Shown one piece after another: positions 8,929-17,435 of a stretch of DNA of 64,000 nucleotides. Below the pieces are notes generated by a model, which worked only from the letters and a program-made list of their open reading frames with translations, ran no database searches and was not told the origin of the DNA. The first letter of the stretch is position 1; every line of letters starts with the position of its first letter. Position numbers and translations under genes: made by a program. Source of the stretch: Chthonomonas sp. UBA2362 (lineage in GTDB: Bacteria > Armatimonadota > Fimbriimonadia > Fimbriimonadales > Fimbriimonadaceae); assembly GCA_002344135.1 (NCBI GenBank), contig DDTO01000002.1, positions 736,478 to 800,477 of the forward strand. Reading direction: 5' to 3'.

Positions 8929-9071
8929 TCGGCTTTCCTCCTCGCGAAGTATTCGACGTCCCGATAGAAGGAATACCGGTACGCGGATACTTGGCCGAAG
9001 GACCAGCATGCCAGCGCGAGAATCGCCAATGCTCTCGCTACAAGGGCAAGCCGTTCCTTTCGAATTGCCAT
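8859..9071 (-). CDS. Possible small secreted/anchored protein, 70 aa
   Basis: The frame starts MAIRKERLALVARALAILALACWSF, a good signal peptide or anchor, and continues RYSFYRDVEYFARRKAEW before overlapping the pseudopilin start by 70 bp in another frame. The tail after the overlap looks like pseudopilin DNA read out of frame. There is no Shine-Dalgarno, but TATGAT ends 6 nt before the ATG, as for the leaderless genes elsewhere in this window. It may be a short real gene, or the 5' end of a gene whose remainder was lost. Confidence 0.35.
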   Translation of the reverse strand: MAIRKERLALVARALAILALACWSFGQVSAYRYSFYRDVEYFARRKAEWNGSRSNECGCSIKSGDLHSSK

Positions 9072-9077
9072 ATCAGT

Positions 9078-9083
9078 ATCATA
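9078..9083 (-). promoter_or_regulatory. -10 box TATGAT, 6 nt before the ATG at 9071
   Basis: TATGAT on the minus strand ends 6 nt before the 70-aa ORF. Transcription would begin at or next to the ATG. No recognisable -35 is present. It could instead drive the pseudopilin gene with a ~140-nt leader. Confidence 0.4.
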
Positions 9084-9164
9084 TCACGGGGGGGGCAGGA
9101 TACCCGTATTATTACTGGGTTACTTACTTCGCCGCGATCTATCGTGGATGTTGCGTGGTCGCTT

Positions 9165-9686
9165 CTAATACTCGATCAGCGACCGAATCGGGTAGCCGAG
9201 AAGGTTTTGGCGGCCGGAGAGAAAAGTGAGCTCGACGAGGAAGCCCATTCCGCAGACGTTGCCGTTGAGCCGCTCTACGAGCCGCGCGGCGGCGGCGGCG
9301 GTGCCGCCTGTCGCGAGCAGGTCGTCCACGATGTAGGCCCGTTGGCCGGGGTCGATGGCGTCCGTATGCATCTCGACGGTGTTCGTCCCGTACTCGAGCG
9401 CATACTCCTCGGAGACTCGATGGTGGGGCAGCTTGCCCAGTTTGCGGGCCATCGCGAAGGAAAGGCCGAGGGCGAGGGCCACGGGAGCGCCGAAGATGAA
9501 GCCACGGCTTTCGATTCCCACGATGACCTCGGCCCCCTTGGCCCGGGCGTCACCCGCCAATAGGTCGACCACTTCAGCCATGGCTGCCGGATGCTGGAGC
9601 ACGGGAGCGATGTCTTTGAAGAGGATGCCCGGCTTGGGAAAGTCCGGAACGTCGCGAATGACCGACTCGGCGAGTAGGCGTGGCAT
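9165..9686 (-). CDS. apt: Adenine phosphoribosyltransferase
   Basis: The 173-aa enzyme makes AMP from adenine and PRPP in purine salvage. It has the APRT N-terminus (VIRDVPDFPKPGILFKDI), the GIESRGFIFGAP block and the PRPP-binding motif IVDDLLATGGTA at about residues 118-130. Length is standard for the family. ATG 9686 has no Shine-Dalgarno; TATCCT ends 7 nt upstream, suggesting a leaderless transcript. It stands alone, 130 bp from the end of the polysaccharide operon, a gap in which I see nothing. Confidence 0.95.
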   Translation of the reverse strand: MPRLLAESVIRDVPDFPKPGILFKDIAPVLQHPAAMAEVVDLLAGDARAKGAEVIVGIESRGFIFGAPVALALGLSFAMARKLGKLPHHRVSEEYALEYGTNTVEMHTDAIDPGQRAYIVDDLLATGGTAAAAARLVERLNGNVCGMGFLVELTFLSGRQNLLGYPIRSLIEY

Positions 9687-9693
9687 CCCGCCG

Positions 9694-9699
9694 AGGATA
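9694..9699 (-). promoter_or_regulatory. -10 box TATCCT of apt
   Basis: TATCCT lies 7 nt before the apt start codon on the minus strand, so the mRNA would have essentially no leader. The same hexamer at the same spacing precedes aroF. Confidence 0.5.
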
Positions 9700-9816
9700 C
9701 TCCAGTCCCCGATGAGTGAATACGGCGACGATCCGCTTGCTTACGACCGAAAGACTCGGTTAGAGCCCGAGCACTTCCACACAAAGCGCGGTCGAGCCCG
9801 CGCACTCCAAATGGCC

Positions 9817-10605
9817 TTACCTGTCGGGCTTTCGGATGAAGATGAGGCACCGCCGAAAGTACGGCCAGAGGAACTTCGCCCGCTTGGCGAGCGCGACGTC
9901 CCACCGATCGGCAAGGCGCATCAGCCAGTTGTGCGGGTTCTTGCTGACCTTCGAGCTCACGATGGCTAACCCGAGCGAGAAGTAGTTGAATGGCACGATC
10001 TCTATGTCGGTGAAGTTGGCCATGAGCCACTCGAGGTCGCTCTTCATGAAGGAGCGCTCGTCCGGGGTGTGCGCCCGCGGGACCAGCCACGTGAACAGCC
10101 GGATCATGACGCCGCCGCCGATCGGCTCCTGGAACATCATGAGCCCTCCCGGCAAGAGGTTCTCCTTGTAGAACCGCGGGAGGATGTCGCGGTACTCGAT
10201 ATGGTGGAGGATCGACGAGCCGGCGATCAGGTCGAACCGCTCGGCGATCGGTTCCTCCACCGATTGCAGCCGGAACTCCATGACTCCGGGCCGCTCGCGC
10301 CGGTGGGCGTGTTCGAGCAAGCTTTCCGAGATGTCGATGCCGAGCACGTAAGCGGCGCCGTTCTCGACCAACTGCTCGGATAGGTCACCCATTCCACACC
10401 CGATATCGAGCACTCGCTTGCCCTTTGCGCTCTCACGCATGACGCGATCGAACATCTCGTCGTGCCGGCGGGTGTTGGGCCCGAAGAACACGTGCGGAAA
10501 CCGCATGTGCCACTTATTGGAGACTTCCCAGACGCCCTGCTCGTCGTAGGCGTGCTTGTCGCGTTCAGTTCGGCTTCCGGCGATTTCCGCTCGCTCGTTG
10601 GACAT
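9817..10605 (-). CDS. Class I SAM-dependent methyltransferase
   Basis: This 262-aa protein has a Rossmann methyltransferase core: VLDIGCGMGDLSEQL (motif I), YVLGIDISESLLEHA (motif II), FDLIAGSSILHHI (motif IV) and LLPGGLMMFQEP (motif VI). The C-terminal ~80 residues include a hydrophobic stretch and a basic tail. ATG 10605 was preferred to an upstream TTG. It is the last gene of a minus-strand polysaccharide unit after the Wzz/GumC-like and Wzy-like genes, 36 bp after the latter, so it may methylate a sugar or a carrier lipid of that polymer. This role is inferred only from position. Confidence 0.8.
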   Translation of the reverse strand: MSNERAEIAGSRTERDKHAYDEQGVWEVSNKWHMRFPHVFFGPNTRRHDEMFDRVMRESAKGKRVLDIGCGMGDLSEQLVENGAAYVLGIDISESLLEHAHRRERPGVMEFRLQSVEEPIAERFDLIAGSSILHHIEYRDILPRFYKENLLPGGLMMFQEPIGGGVMIRLFTWLVPRAHTPDERSFMKSDLEWLMANFTDIEIVPFNYFSLGLAIVSSKVSKNPHNWLMRLADRWDVALAKRAKFLWPYFRRCLIFIRKPDR

Positions 10606-10641
10606 CGTCTTAGGCCCTTGCAAGAACTGCGCCAGAGCGGG

Positions 10642-12048
10642 TCAGGCCGCTTCGGCCGCTTCGAGGGCCTTGCGCCTCTCCATTTGCCGCTGTACGTTGA
10701 GGATTGCGCCAACCGGCCCCAAGATCATGACGAAGAAGATGAACGTCTCTAGCTTGGCGTGGCGTATCGCGACTGGCGTGACGATGACGAACAGCGAAAT
10801 GATGAGGACCGCGCAGTACTTTAGCCTGGCGAGAAAGCCTTGCTCGTCTACTTTCAGGCGCAAAACCATCCAGAGAGCGACCGCGTGTAGCAGAATCATG
10901 TGGATCACGCCAGGCACCCCGAGTACGAAGAAGGCGAACACGAAGGCGTTGTCAGCAGCGTTGTTGCCTTGCGCGAAGTAGTCGTAGTTCGTGTTGAGGG
11001 ACTGTGCCCATTGGTCTTGCCCAGCACCGATCTTGGCGATGTCCGGCGCGAGGATAGCGACCCTCTCCGCCGAGGCCGCCCGGATACGGTACGACTCGTC
11101 GTTGGCCAGTCCGGTCTCGAAGATGCTCGTGAGGTAGCCGTAGTTGCCAGTGCGGGCGGTGGCGACCATTCCCAGTACGACGAGAACGAAGGCCAAACCG
11201 GCGATGACCATTACGCGGACCTTGCCAGTCCTCACGATCAGCGTCATGACGGCGAGGCCCAGGAGTGAGATGAGGAAGACGGCACTGCGGGTCTGCGAGT
11301 TCACGTTCGCGTAGGCAAACACGGCTAGCGCGGCGAGGGAAACGAGGGCTTGCCATTCCTTGAGCCGCTTCCCCATTGCGAGGGCGGTGCCACAGCAAAC
11401 TGCCGCTCCAATCGTATTGACGAAGCCGAAGATATTGGGGCCACCGAAGACGGCGGTCGGGCGATCGACGATGTCGGACGCACCCTCCAGGATGTTCGTG
11501 GAGCCCATTCCGTAGTTGTAGGCGAACTCGGTCGCCCAGACGCGTAGAGGGCCTTGGCTCTGAAGGATGCCGAGGACTGCCGTCCCCAGCAGAATGGCGC
11601 CCAACGAGACGAGTAGGGTGTTGATCGCGACTTTGGGATGCATGATCGTCATCGCATACAGTGCGCGATACACCGCCCAGGCAGGGAACAGGAAAAGGCT
11701 GAAGTTGATAAAGTCGTTCTCGCGGATGATCCGGTTCAGGTCGTAGGCCATGCTGAAGTAGCTCGTGAGCGACAACAGGAACCAGAGCAGAAAGACCCAG
11801 TCGAGCGCGGTCCTGCCCAGAACTCGTGGTCCAGCGAAGAGGTAGGCGACATAGACCACTCCGATACTCAGCAAGAACGCAGGCGGCGGCGCCCATGGGA
11901 TACGGGATGTCAGATGCGACGGGAAGAGCGTGATCACGATCATGAACGGAATCGTGAAAATGATGAGATAGCGGTAGATCGCCTCCCGGGTCGGGAAAGC
12001 GATCTTGCTCAGGAATCCGGTTCGATCGGCCGCGGGGGCTGCGCTCAT
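10642..12048 (-). CDS. O-antigen ligase/polymerase-like (Wzy/WaaL) membrane protein
   Basis: The 468-aa protein has about 11-12 predicted helices and one long periplasmic loop (residues ~310-370: YGYLTSIFETGLANDESYRIRAA shortened, then DIAKIGAGQDQW and NNAADNAFVFAFFVLG). The NxR-type residues (VNSQTRSAVFLI) and the loop-flanking pattern are those of the Wzy_C/O-antigen ligase superfamily, which polymerises or ligates repeat units on undecaprenyl carriers. It follows the Wzz/GumC gene by 13 bp. Polymerase and ligase roles cannot be told apart from sequence. Confidence 0.75.
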   Translation of the reverse strand: MSAAPAADRTGFLSKIAFPTREAIYRYLIIFTIPFMIVITLFPSHLTSRIPWAPPPAFLLSIGVVYVAYLFAGPRVLGRTALDWVFLLWFLLSLTSYFSMAYDLNRIIRENDFINFSLFLFPAWAVYRALYAMTIMHPKVAINTLLVSLGAILLGTAVLGILQSQGPLRVWATEFAYNYGMGSTNILEGASDIVDRPTAVFGGPNIFGFVNTIGAAVCCGTALAMGKRLKEWQALVSLAALAVFAYANVNSQTRSAVFLISLLGLAVMTLIVRTGKVRVMVIAGLAFVLVVLGMVATARTGNYGYLTSIFETGLANDESYRIRAASAERVAILAPDIAKIGAGQDQWAQSLNTNYDYFAQGNNAADNAFVFAFFVLGVPGVIHMILLHAVALWMVLRLKVDEQGFLARLKYCAVLIISLFVIVTPVAIRHAKLETFIFFVMILGPVGAILNVQRQMERRKALEAAEAA

Positions 12049-12061
12049 AGCTTGTCGATCG

Positions 12062-13528
12062 TTACGCGTTGGGGGGAGGCGGTGCCTCCGGACGGGTCGC
12101 CTGATCGCCGTTTTCGCCGCCGCCGTTTCGTGGCTTGGCGGGCAGGTTGCGCCCAGCTACGGCCTGGCCACGGCGCGAACCTACCGGGCGAGCCTTCGGA
12201 CGTTCGGCTCCGTAGACGTCGACTTCGCCCTTCGGCATCAGGATGAACGCCGAGACTACGACGCCGAGGCCGATCCCGAAAAAGATGAAAAGGCGCGTGT
12301 CGGGGAACGAAGGCGCGTTGGTCGGCGGGATGGCGGTCGAAACGATTCGGGCGAAGGCCTGCCGACCTCGACCTGTGGACTGGATCATGTCGAGCCGCTG
12401 CTGAAGTTGCTGGAAGGTAGCCTCCTTCTGGAGGCGGTCACGCTCGAGTTCGCGGATCTGCCGGTCCAGTTCCGGGTACTTCTCGATCCGCTGTCTCTTG
12501 TTTGCGACCTCTTCACGTAGCTTCGCAACCTGATCCTCGAGTGCATTGGCTCGAGCACGGAGGCCTGCCACGATCAATTCTTGCTGCGTTCGATTCGGAT
12601 TTGGAGTCGACGTGTGTCCAGCGTCGATTTGGGCAACCTCTTTCGCCCGCTCGGCCTCGAGTTGAGCGATTCTTGCTTTGGCCTCCCTAACGATCGGGGC
12701 ATCGTCGAGGTATCGGTCCAAGAGCGCCTTGAGGTCAGACCTCGCGTTAGACAACTGGGAGTCGATCTGCTGTACGATCGGGTTCGCCACCTGCGACTGG
12801 GAGGCCGTGATCCGCTTGTCCATCTTCGACAGCGCCGACTCAGCGGACTGGAGCTCGGCCTTTGCTCCGGCCAACGCCGCTTCGGTGCTCGCCAATCCTT
12901 GCTCCAGGTTAGAGGCGAGGTTCACATCTCCAGAGACCTGGGCCGTCGCATCGGCTACCCCGGCGTCGCTCCGCAGCTTCGAAATCTTGGCGTCGAGCTC
13001 AGTGAGGTTCTTCTTGATGGGGTCGATCAGAGCCATCAATTGGTTCTCGGCGGCGGTGCCGCTCTCTTCCGCCATCTTCTTGTTGAAGTCGATGTAGGCG
13101 AATCCGATGTTGTTGGCGGTATCGGCCGCGATGTTAGGATCGCTCATCGTCACGCGAAGGGTGATAACGTCCGAGAACTGCGACGTGTCGAACGAAATAC
13201 GCTTGACGAGATCGGAGTACTGCTGGCCGAGGTTCTGCGTCGAGGAGAAGGCCTTCGGGTGCTGGCGAGCAGTCCGCTGAATGGCGTCGATGAGGACGTT
13301 GCTTCCCGTAAGAATGTCGAGTTGCGACTGCGCCGACCTACCACGGCCGTAGTTCATCGTGTCATCGACTGACGAGAAGATCGTCGGGAAGTCCGAAGTT
13401 CGGATGTTCGTGTCTACGAGCAGTCTCATCGAAGCGGTGTAGCGCTTCTCCAAAGTCGTCGAGGCAAGCCACGCGCCGACAGGGAATGCCACCATCACGA
13501 GCAAGACCCAAAACCACTTCGCCTTCAT
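12062..13528 (-). CDS. Wzz/GumC-type polysaccharide chain-length/export protein
   Basis: The 488-aa polysaccharide co-polymerase has two membrane helices (residues 5-22 and ~411-431) around a periplasmic domain. The start of that domain (EKRYTASMRLLVDTNI) and the ILTGSNVLIDAI segment match the Wzz fold. The middle, residues ~180-395, is strongly coiled-coil (LSKMDKRITASQSQV, LEAERAKEVAQID, DRQIRELERDRLQKEATFQQL shortened). A PNAP..P motif (IPPTNAPSFPDTRLFIF) precedes the second helix, as in PCP-2 proteins. There is no fused tyrosine kinase domain; the C-terminus is a ~57-residue basic, Pro-rich tail. It is the first gene of the EPS unit. Confidence 0.85.
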   Translation of the reverse strand: MKAKWFWVLLVMVAFPVGAWLASTTLEKRYTASMRLLVDTNIRTSDFPTIFSSVDDTMNYGRGRSAQSQLDILTGSNVLIDAIQRTARQHPKAFSSTQNLGQQYSDLVKRISFDTSQFSDVITLRVTMSDPNIAADTANNIGFAYIDFNKKMAEESGTAAENQLMALIDPIKKNLTELDAKISKLRSDAGVADATAQVSGDVNLASNLEQGLASTEAALAGAKAELQSAESALSKMDKRITASQSQVANPIVQQIDSQLSNARSDLKALLDRYLDDAPIVREAKARIAQLEAERAKEVAQIDAGHTSTPNPNRTQQELIVAGLRARANALEDQVAKLREEVANKRQRIEKYPELDRQIRELERDRLQKEATFQQLQQRLDMIQSTGRGRQAFARIVSTAIPPTNAPSFPDTRLFIFFGIGLGVVVSAFILMPKGEVDVYGAERPKARPVGSRRGQAVAGRNLPAKPRNGGGENGDQATRPEAPPPPNA

Positions 13529-13667
13529 AGTTCCACTTTACCTCTTGGCCGGCGGCACCCAAAACTGAAGTGCCGAGGGTCAGAATTCCTATGAACGAAG
13601 ACGTTCGCGTGAGGGAATCCGTTCCCAATTCGGCGTCCTCTGCTTAGGTTCGCCATCGCCGTACCGG

Positions 13668-13673
13668 TATCCT
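13668..13673 (+). promoter_or_regulatory. -10 box TATCCT of aroF
   Basis: TATCCT ends 7 nt before the aroF ATG, which has no Shine-Dalgarno. It lies in a 152-bp divergent spacer shared with the EPS operon; nothing else recognisable is in that spacer. Confidence 0.5.
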
Positions 13674-13680
13674 GCTTTGC

Positions 13681-14715
13681 ATGATCATTTTGATGAGGTT
13701 CGGCGCCGAAGAGGCCCAAATCCAGGCCGTCTGCGACGTCATCCGCGAGGCCGGGCACGAGCCTTTGGTGCTGCCGGGCGAGGATCGAGTTGCGATCGGC
13801 ATCCCGGCCTCCCTCAGTCAAGACGAGCGGGTGAATCTCGACGCCGCGCTGAGCGCGATGGAAGGCGTGAGCAAGGTCACTCACACGAGCCGACCTTACA
13901 AGCTCGCTTCGCTCGAGTTCCATTCCTCGCGATCGGTGGTCGAGGTGCGCGGCGTCGGTATCGGTCCCGGGAGTTTCACCGTCATGGGAGGCCCTTGCTC
14001 GGTCGAATCCTACGAGCAGTTCTCGACGTCGGCGAGGATCGTCAAGGAAGCCGGTGCGACGGTCCTTCGAGGAGGGGCGTTCAAGCCACGGACGTCGCCG
14101 TACGCATTCCAGGGCCTCGCCCAAGAGGGTCTTGAGATAATCCGCAAGGTTGGTCAAGAGACCGGGCTCGTGACCATCAGCGAAGTCATGAGCGGCGATA
14201 TGGTCCCGATGGTCGCCGAATATGTCGACATCCTTCAGATCGGCGCAAGATCGATGCAGAATTTTCCCCTTCTCATCGAGGCCGGGCGTAGCGGCAAGCC
14301 GGTATTCCTCAAGCGGGGGCCTTCGGCCAGCATCGACGAGTTCCTGTTGGCGGCCGAGTATCTGCTGAGCCAGGGCAACCCCAACGTGATCCTCTGCGAA
14401 CGAGGCGTGCTCCCGATCGACAAGTCCTACACCCGCAACACCCTCGATCTCTCCGCCGTCCCCGTGCTCAAGGAGTTCAGCCACCTGCCGATTATCGTCG
14501 ACCCCTCGCACGGGACCGGGGTCGCGCGTTACGTCGGCCCGATGTCGCTCGCTGCGATGGTCGCTGGCGCCGACGGCGTGATGATCGAGATGCACCCGGA
14601 CCCCAAGACCGCCCTCAGCGACGGCTCGCAAGCCCTCACCCCCGACCAGTTCACGGAACTGATGACTGACTTGCGGCGGCTTTGGTCGTTCCAGACTCAG
14701 GCGCAGTCGGTCTGA
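13681..14715 (+). CDS. aroF: 3-deoxy-7-phosphoheptulonate (DAHP) synthase, type I with FLR domain
   Basis: This 344-aa enzyme condenses PEP and erythrose 4-phosphate, the first step of the shikimate pathway. Residues 1-67 form a ferredoxin-like regulatory (FLR) domain (MIILMRFGAEEAQIQAV), as in Thermotoga-type enzymes that bind tyrosine or phenylalanine. The TIM barrel follows, with the metal and substrate motifs GGPCSVES (~residue 103), RGGAFKPRTSPY, LQIGARSMQNF, LKRGPSAS and VDPSHGTG. No other aromatic gene is nearby. The 3' end overlaps the convergent phosphoesterase gene by 65 bp. Confidence 0.96.
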   Translation: MIILMRFGAEEAQIQAVCDVIREAGHEPLVLPGEDRVAIGIPASLSQDERVNLDAALSAMEGVSKVTHTSRPYKLASLEFHSSRSVVEVRGVGIGPGSFTVMGGPCSVESYEQFSTSARIVKEAGATVLRGGAFKPRTSPYAFQGLAQEGLEIIRKVGQETGLVTISEVMSGDMVPMVAEYVDILQIGARSMQNFPLLIEAGRSGKPVFLKRGPSASIDEFLLAAEYLLSQGNPNVILCERGVLPIDKSYTRNTLDLSAVPVLKEFSHLPIIVDPSHGTGVARYVGPMSLAAMVAGADGVMIEMHPDPKTALSDGSQALTPDQFTELMTDLRRLWSFQTQAQSV

Positions 14716-15565
14716 GGATGATGCCGGTCACTTCGGGCCGGCAGAGGAATCGGGGTCGGTTCAGACTCGTGAGCCCTCGATTCACATACACCCAATGGCT
14801 CTTTCCGCGGACGAGGCCACAGCGGAACTTCTGACCATATCGACTCGGGACCGAGGGTGCTGGGCCGAATGGAATCTTGACTTGCCCTCCGTGGGTATGC
14901 CCGGAGAGTTGAAGATCGCACCAGTCGCCCGGGTGATTCGCGTGCATTTCCTCCGCGAAGTCCGGGTTGTGCTCAAGCATGATCCGAGGTATTGCCGGAT
15001 CACGACCCCAGAACGCTCGCTGCGGATCCATGGGACCCTCCCACAAGTCGCCGATTCCCGCAAGGCAGATCGCGCCGGACGCCCGTTCGATGAGAACTGA
15101 CTCGTTCTCGATGATCCGCACGGGAGTGTTTCGGTCGAGCTCCCTTCTTACTCCCTGGGCGTCCAGCCAATGGTCGTGATTACCCAGAACGCCGAAGATC
15201 CCATCCCTGGCCAGACACCGATCGAAGAGTCCCCTGAGGCTGGGAACCTTCGACGTGGCTCTGTGATCGCAAAAATCTCCCGTGAAAACGAACAAGTCCG
15301 GTCGAAACGCATTGGCCATGTCGATCGCGCGACTCAGGAAGTCCGGCGTCACCCCACGCAAGAAGTGGATATCCGAGAGGTGCGCAATCCGATAGCCGTC
15401 GAACACCGGGTCGAGGCGTGGTACTGGAATCTCGATCTCGACGAACTCCAGAGCCTCCGGCTCGAGCACCAAAGCGTCGATTAGCGCCAGGCCGGTCAAG
15501 CCGAAGAGCGCCTGCTTGAGCAGCCGCCGTCGCGAGATCGATGTGGCACCGGATTCGTCGTCCAC
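14651..15565 (-). CDS. Tat-exported metallophosphoesterase (YkuE/calcineurin-like)
   Basis: The 304-aa protein starts with GTG and carries a twin-arginine signal (SRRRLLKQALFGLTGLAL). The binuclear metal centre motifs are complete: AHLSDIHF, FTGDFCDH, LGNHDHW and LSGHTHGGQ. It resembles YkuE-like phosphoesterases that act at the outer face of the cytoplasmic membrane; the substrate is unknown. The last 65 bp lie antisense within the aroF 3' end, so the final ~20 residues (after VTGIILRPTAPE) may be an extension. It is followed by the uracil-DNA glycosylase gene in the opposite direction sense of none; its own upstream neighbour on the minus strand is that glycosylase, 43 bp away. Confidence 0.9.
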   Translation of the reverse strand: MDDESGATSISRRRLLKQALFGLTGLALIDALVLEPEALEFVEIEIPVPRLDPVFDGYRIAHLSDIHFLRGVTPDFLSRAIDMANAFRPDLFVFTGDFCDHRATSKVPSLRGLFDRCLARDGIFGVLGNHDHWLDAQGVRRELDRNTPVRIIENESVLIERASGAICLAGIGDLWEGPMDPQRAFWGRDPAIPRIMLEHNPDFAEEMHANHPGDWCDLQLSGHTHGGQVKIPFGPAPSVPSRYGQKFRCGLVRGKSHWVYVNRGLTSLNRPRFLCRPEVTGIILRPTAPESGTTKAAASQSSVP

Positions 15566-15608
15566 CGAGAGTCTGAACGGCTGGGCAGAGCCGCGGGTTC
15601 CATTCGAG

Positions 15609-16241
15609 CTAGTGTCTGGCGAAACGGGAGACTACTTCATCCAGCATTTGCTCGGTTAACCTTCCGGTGAAAGTGTTTTGCTGGCTCGGATGGTAACTGG
15701 CGAGGACTCGTGGTTCCCCAGGAGCCTCGGCACCATGCCCGAATCGCGGCATCGATCGGTTGAGCAAACGGTGAACCTGTCGCCAGGCAAGTCCGCCGAG
15801 GCAGAGAATCACCTTGAAGGACCGATCTTCCAGCAGCCGTGTCAGGTAGGCGCAGCAGGCCGATATTTCGTCGGGCTTGGGCTTGTTATCTGGTGGCGCG
15901 CAGTGAACGACGGCGGTGATGAGCACGCCTTTGAGGACCAGGCCGTCGCCGGCATGGACCGACTCCGCTTGGTTGGCCAGACCTGCCCGGAACAGGGCCC
16001 TGTAAAGCCAATCTCCGCTCCTATCACCGGTGAAGATCCGCCCCGTTCGATTCGCGCCATGGGCGGCCGGCGCGAGGCCGACGATCAGCCGCTTCGCCTC
16101 GGGGTCGCCGAAGTTCGGCACGGGTTTGCCCCAATACTCCTCGTCCATGAAAGCCCGCCGCTTGTCAAGGGCGACTCGCTCGCGCCATTCTACGAGGCGC
16201 GGGCACTTTCGGCAGGCGACAATTTCTTCGTCGAGTGTCAC
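15609..16241 (-). CDS. Family 5 (UDGb-type) uracil-DNA glycosylase, Fe-S
   Basis: This 210-aa repair enzyme begins at GTG 16241, which overlaps the phyH stop as GTGA, so translation is probably coupled. GLAPAAHGANRTGRIFTGD (residues 55-73) is the signature of the family 5 enzymes, which replace the catalytic acid of other UDGs and also remove hypoxanthine and ethenocytosine. Cys10, Cys13, Cys114 and Cys130 fit the C-X2-C...C-X15-C ligands of a [4Fe-4S] cluster. The second active-site segment is ASYHPSQQNTFTGRLT. The frame is open far upstream, but that part is phyH DNA read out of phase. Confidence 0.93.
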   Translation of the reverse strand: MTLDEEIVACRKCPRLVEWRERVALDKRRAFMDEEYWGKPVPNFGDPEAKRLIVGLAPAAHGANRTGRIFTGDRSGDWLYRALFRAGLANQAESVHAGDGLVLKGVLITAVVHCAPPDNKPKPDEISACCAYLTRLLEDRSFKVILCLGGLAWRQVHRLLNRSMPRFGHGAEAPGEPRVLASYHPSQQNTFTGRLTEQMLDEVVSRFARH

Positions 16242-17071
16242 TCGGCGGGGACTTCCACTCGATCGTTCGGCTCGATCATCTCGACCACCTGCCGGCCGTC
16301 TCGATCGACCCAGACTCCACAGGGGCCGCCTTCCGGCGACTGGCCGAACTTCACGATCGTTCCGTCCATCCGGTATACGGGGTGGTACCAGTGGTAGACC
16401 TGCTGCGCATCGCCCGTTACGTAGTGACCGATCAAGGCTCGGCGGAAGCGTGTCGGGCTCTGGTTCGGAAAGCTGCCATGAATGACCTGCCCGTTGAAAA
16501 AGAGGACTTCGCCGCGCTTCATGAGTGCCGGTTCTGGTTTCATTCCTTCGGGAACCGGGGCTTGCACGTCGGTGAAGCTCCAAGAGACGTCGGCCTTCTC
16601 TGGGCAGAGAATTTCGAGGTCCTTGGTTCCGCGCACCATTTGCATGCAGCCGTTTTCTTCGTCGGCATCGTCGAGGGCGAGCCACGCCGCCATGCAGGTC
16701 CCAGGTTGGGCGCGAAGGTAGGACTGGTCCTGGTGAAGGGCTTGTCCGCGCGCGCCGGGCGGCTTGAAGTACAGCATCGTTTGAACCATGAACGGTTCCT
16801 GGCCGAGGAGGTCGATCATCACGACGTTGATGCGGGGGTCGGTGGCCCATCGCAGGCTGACTTCGTCCCAACGATGCATGTGGATCATGCGCGGATAGCG
16901 TCTTAGGGGGTCCTCGCTGGTCGGATCGACGCCTGCGAAGTCACCCGGCCACTCCTTCTCGCGGAGCCTCATGTAGTGTTCTGTCAATCGGTCGCACTCT
17001 TCGTTCGAGAAGAGCGGAACGATCGCAAAGCCGTCGGTTTCGAATTCGTGCCGCTGCTCGGGGGTCACCAT
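16238..17071 (-). CDS. Phytanoyl-CoA dioxygenase (PhyH) family protein
   Basis: The 277-aa protein is a non-haem Fe(II)/2-oxoglutarate oxygenase. Iron ligands are His113 and Asp115 in ALHQDQSY and His198 in GQVIHGSFPN; Arg208 would bind 2-oxoglutarate. The N-terminus (QRHEFETDGFAIVPLFSNEE) is typical of the family. ATG 17071 was chosen because it heads the conserved region; TAGAAT ends 7 nt upstream, inside the yraN tail, so it may have its own leaderless transcript as well as operon readthrough. The substrate is unknown; family members act on lipids, antibiotics and toxins. Confidence 0.88.
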   Translation of the reverse strand: MVTPEQRHEFETDGFAIVPLFSNEECDRLTEHYMRLREKEWPGDFAGVDPTSEDPLRRYPRMIHMHRWDEVSLRWATDPRINVVMIDLLGQEPFMVQTMLYFKPPGARGQALHQDQSYLRAQPGTCMAAWLALDDADEENGCMQMVRGTKDLEILCPEKADVSWSFTDVQAPVPEGMKPEPALMKRGEVLFFNGQVIHGSFPNQSPTRFRRALIGHYVTGDAQQVYHWYHPVYRMDGTIVKFGQSPEGGPCGVWVDRDGRQVVEMIEPNDRVEVPAE

Positions 17072-17078
17072 TGCCTCT

Positions 17079-17084
17079 ATTCTA
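17079..17084 (-). promoter_or_regulatory. -10 box TAGAAT ahead of phyH
   Basis: TAGAAT on the minus strand ends 7 nt before the PhyH ATG and overlaps the yraN stop codon. An AGAGG directly beside the ATG is too close to act as a normal ribosome binding site. Confidence 0.45.
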
Positions 17085-17435
17085 TCGGGCTTCGGGTCGA
17101 AACGCGTCGATGTGGTGACGCAGTCCGTCTCGATCGATAGCGATGAGGTCGTAGCGGAGGTGGCGGTCGTGCAACGCAAACTTGTGGAGGTACTCGTCGG
17201 CGACGGCCGCCAAGCGTCGTGCCTTTCGATCGTCGAGGCCGGCCTCGGCTCGGCGAAACGCTGTTCGTGTCGACTTGACTTCCACGATCACGAGCGTGTC
17301 GCCGTCGAGCGCGACGAGGTCGATCTCGCCTCCGGCGCCCTTGAACCGCCGCGTCACGATCGTGTAGCCGAGATCAAGCAGATGCCCAGCGGCCCGGTCT
17401 TCCGCCTCCCGGCCTACGCGTCGAAGATTAGACAC
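17082..17435 (-). CDS. yraN: YraN family (UPF0102) endonuclease-like protein
   Basis: This 117-aa protein has the UPF0102 layout: GREAEDRAAGHLLDLGYTIV at the start, then GGEIDLVA and VIVEVKS, the Asp and Glu-X-Lys of a restriction-endonuclease-like fold. Its precise role is unknown; it is commonly found next to rnhB, as here. It overlaps rnhB by 22 bp and is followed by phyH after 10 bp. Confidence 0.93.
   Translation of the reverse strand: MSNLRRVGREAEDRAAGHLLDLGYTIVTRRFKGAGGEIDLVALDGDTLVIVEVKSTRTAFRRAEAGLDDRKARRLAAVADEYLHKFALHDRHLRYDLIAIDRDGLRHHIDAFRPEAR

Noticed and set aside
16242..16871. Long N-terminal extension of the uracil-DNA glycosylase frame
   Set aside because: The extra ~200 residues are PhyH coding sequence read in another phase; the GTGA overlap fits the short form.
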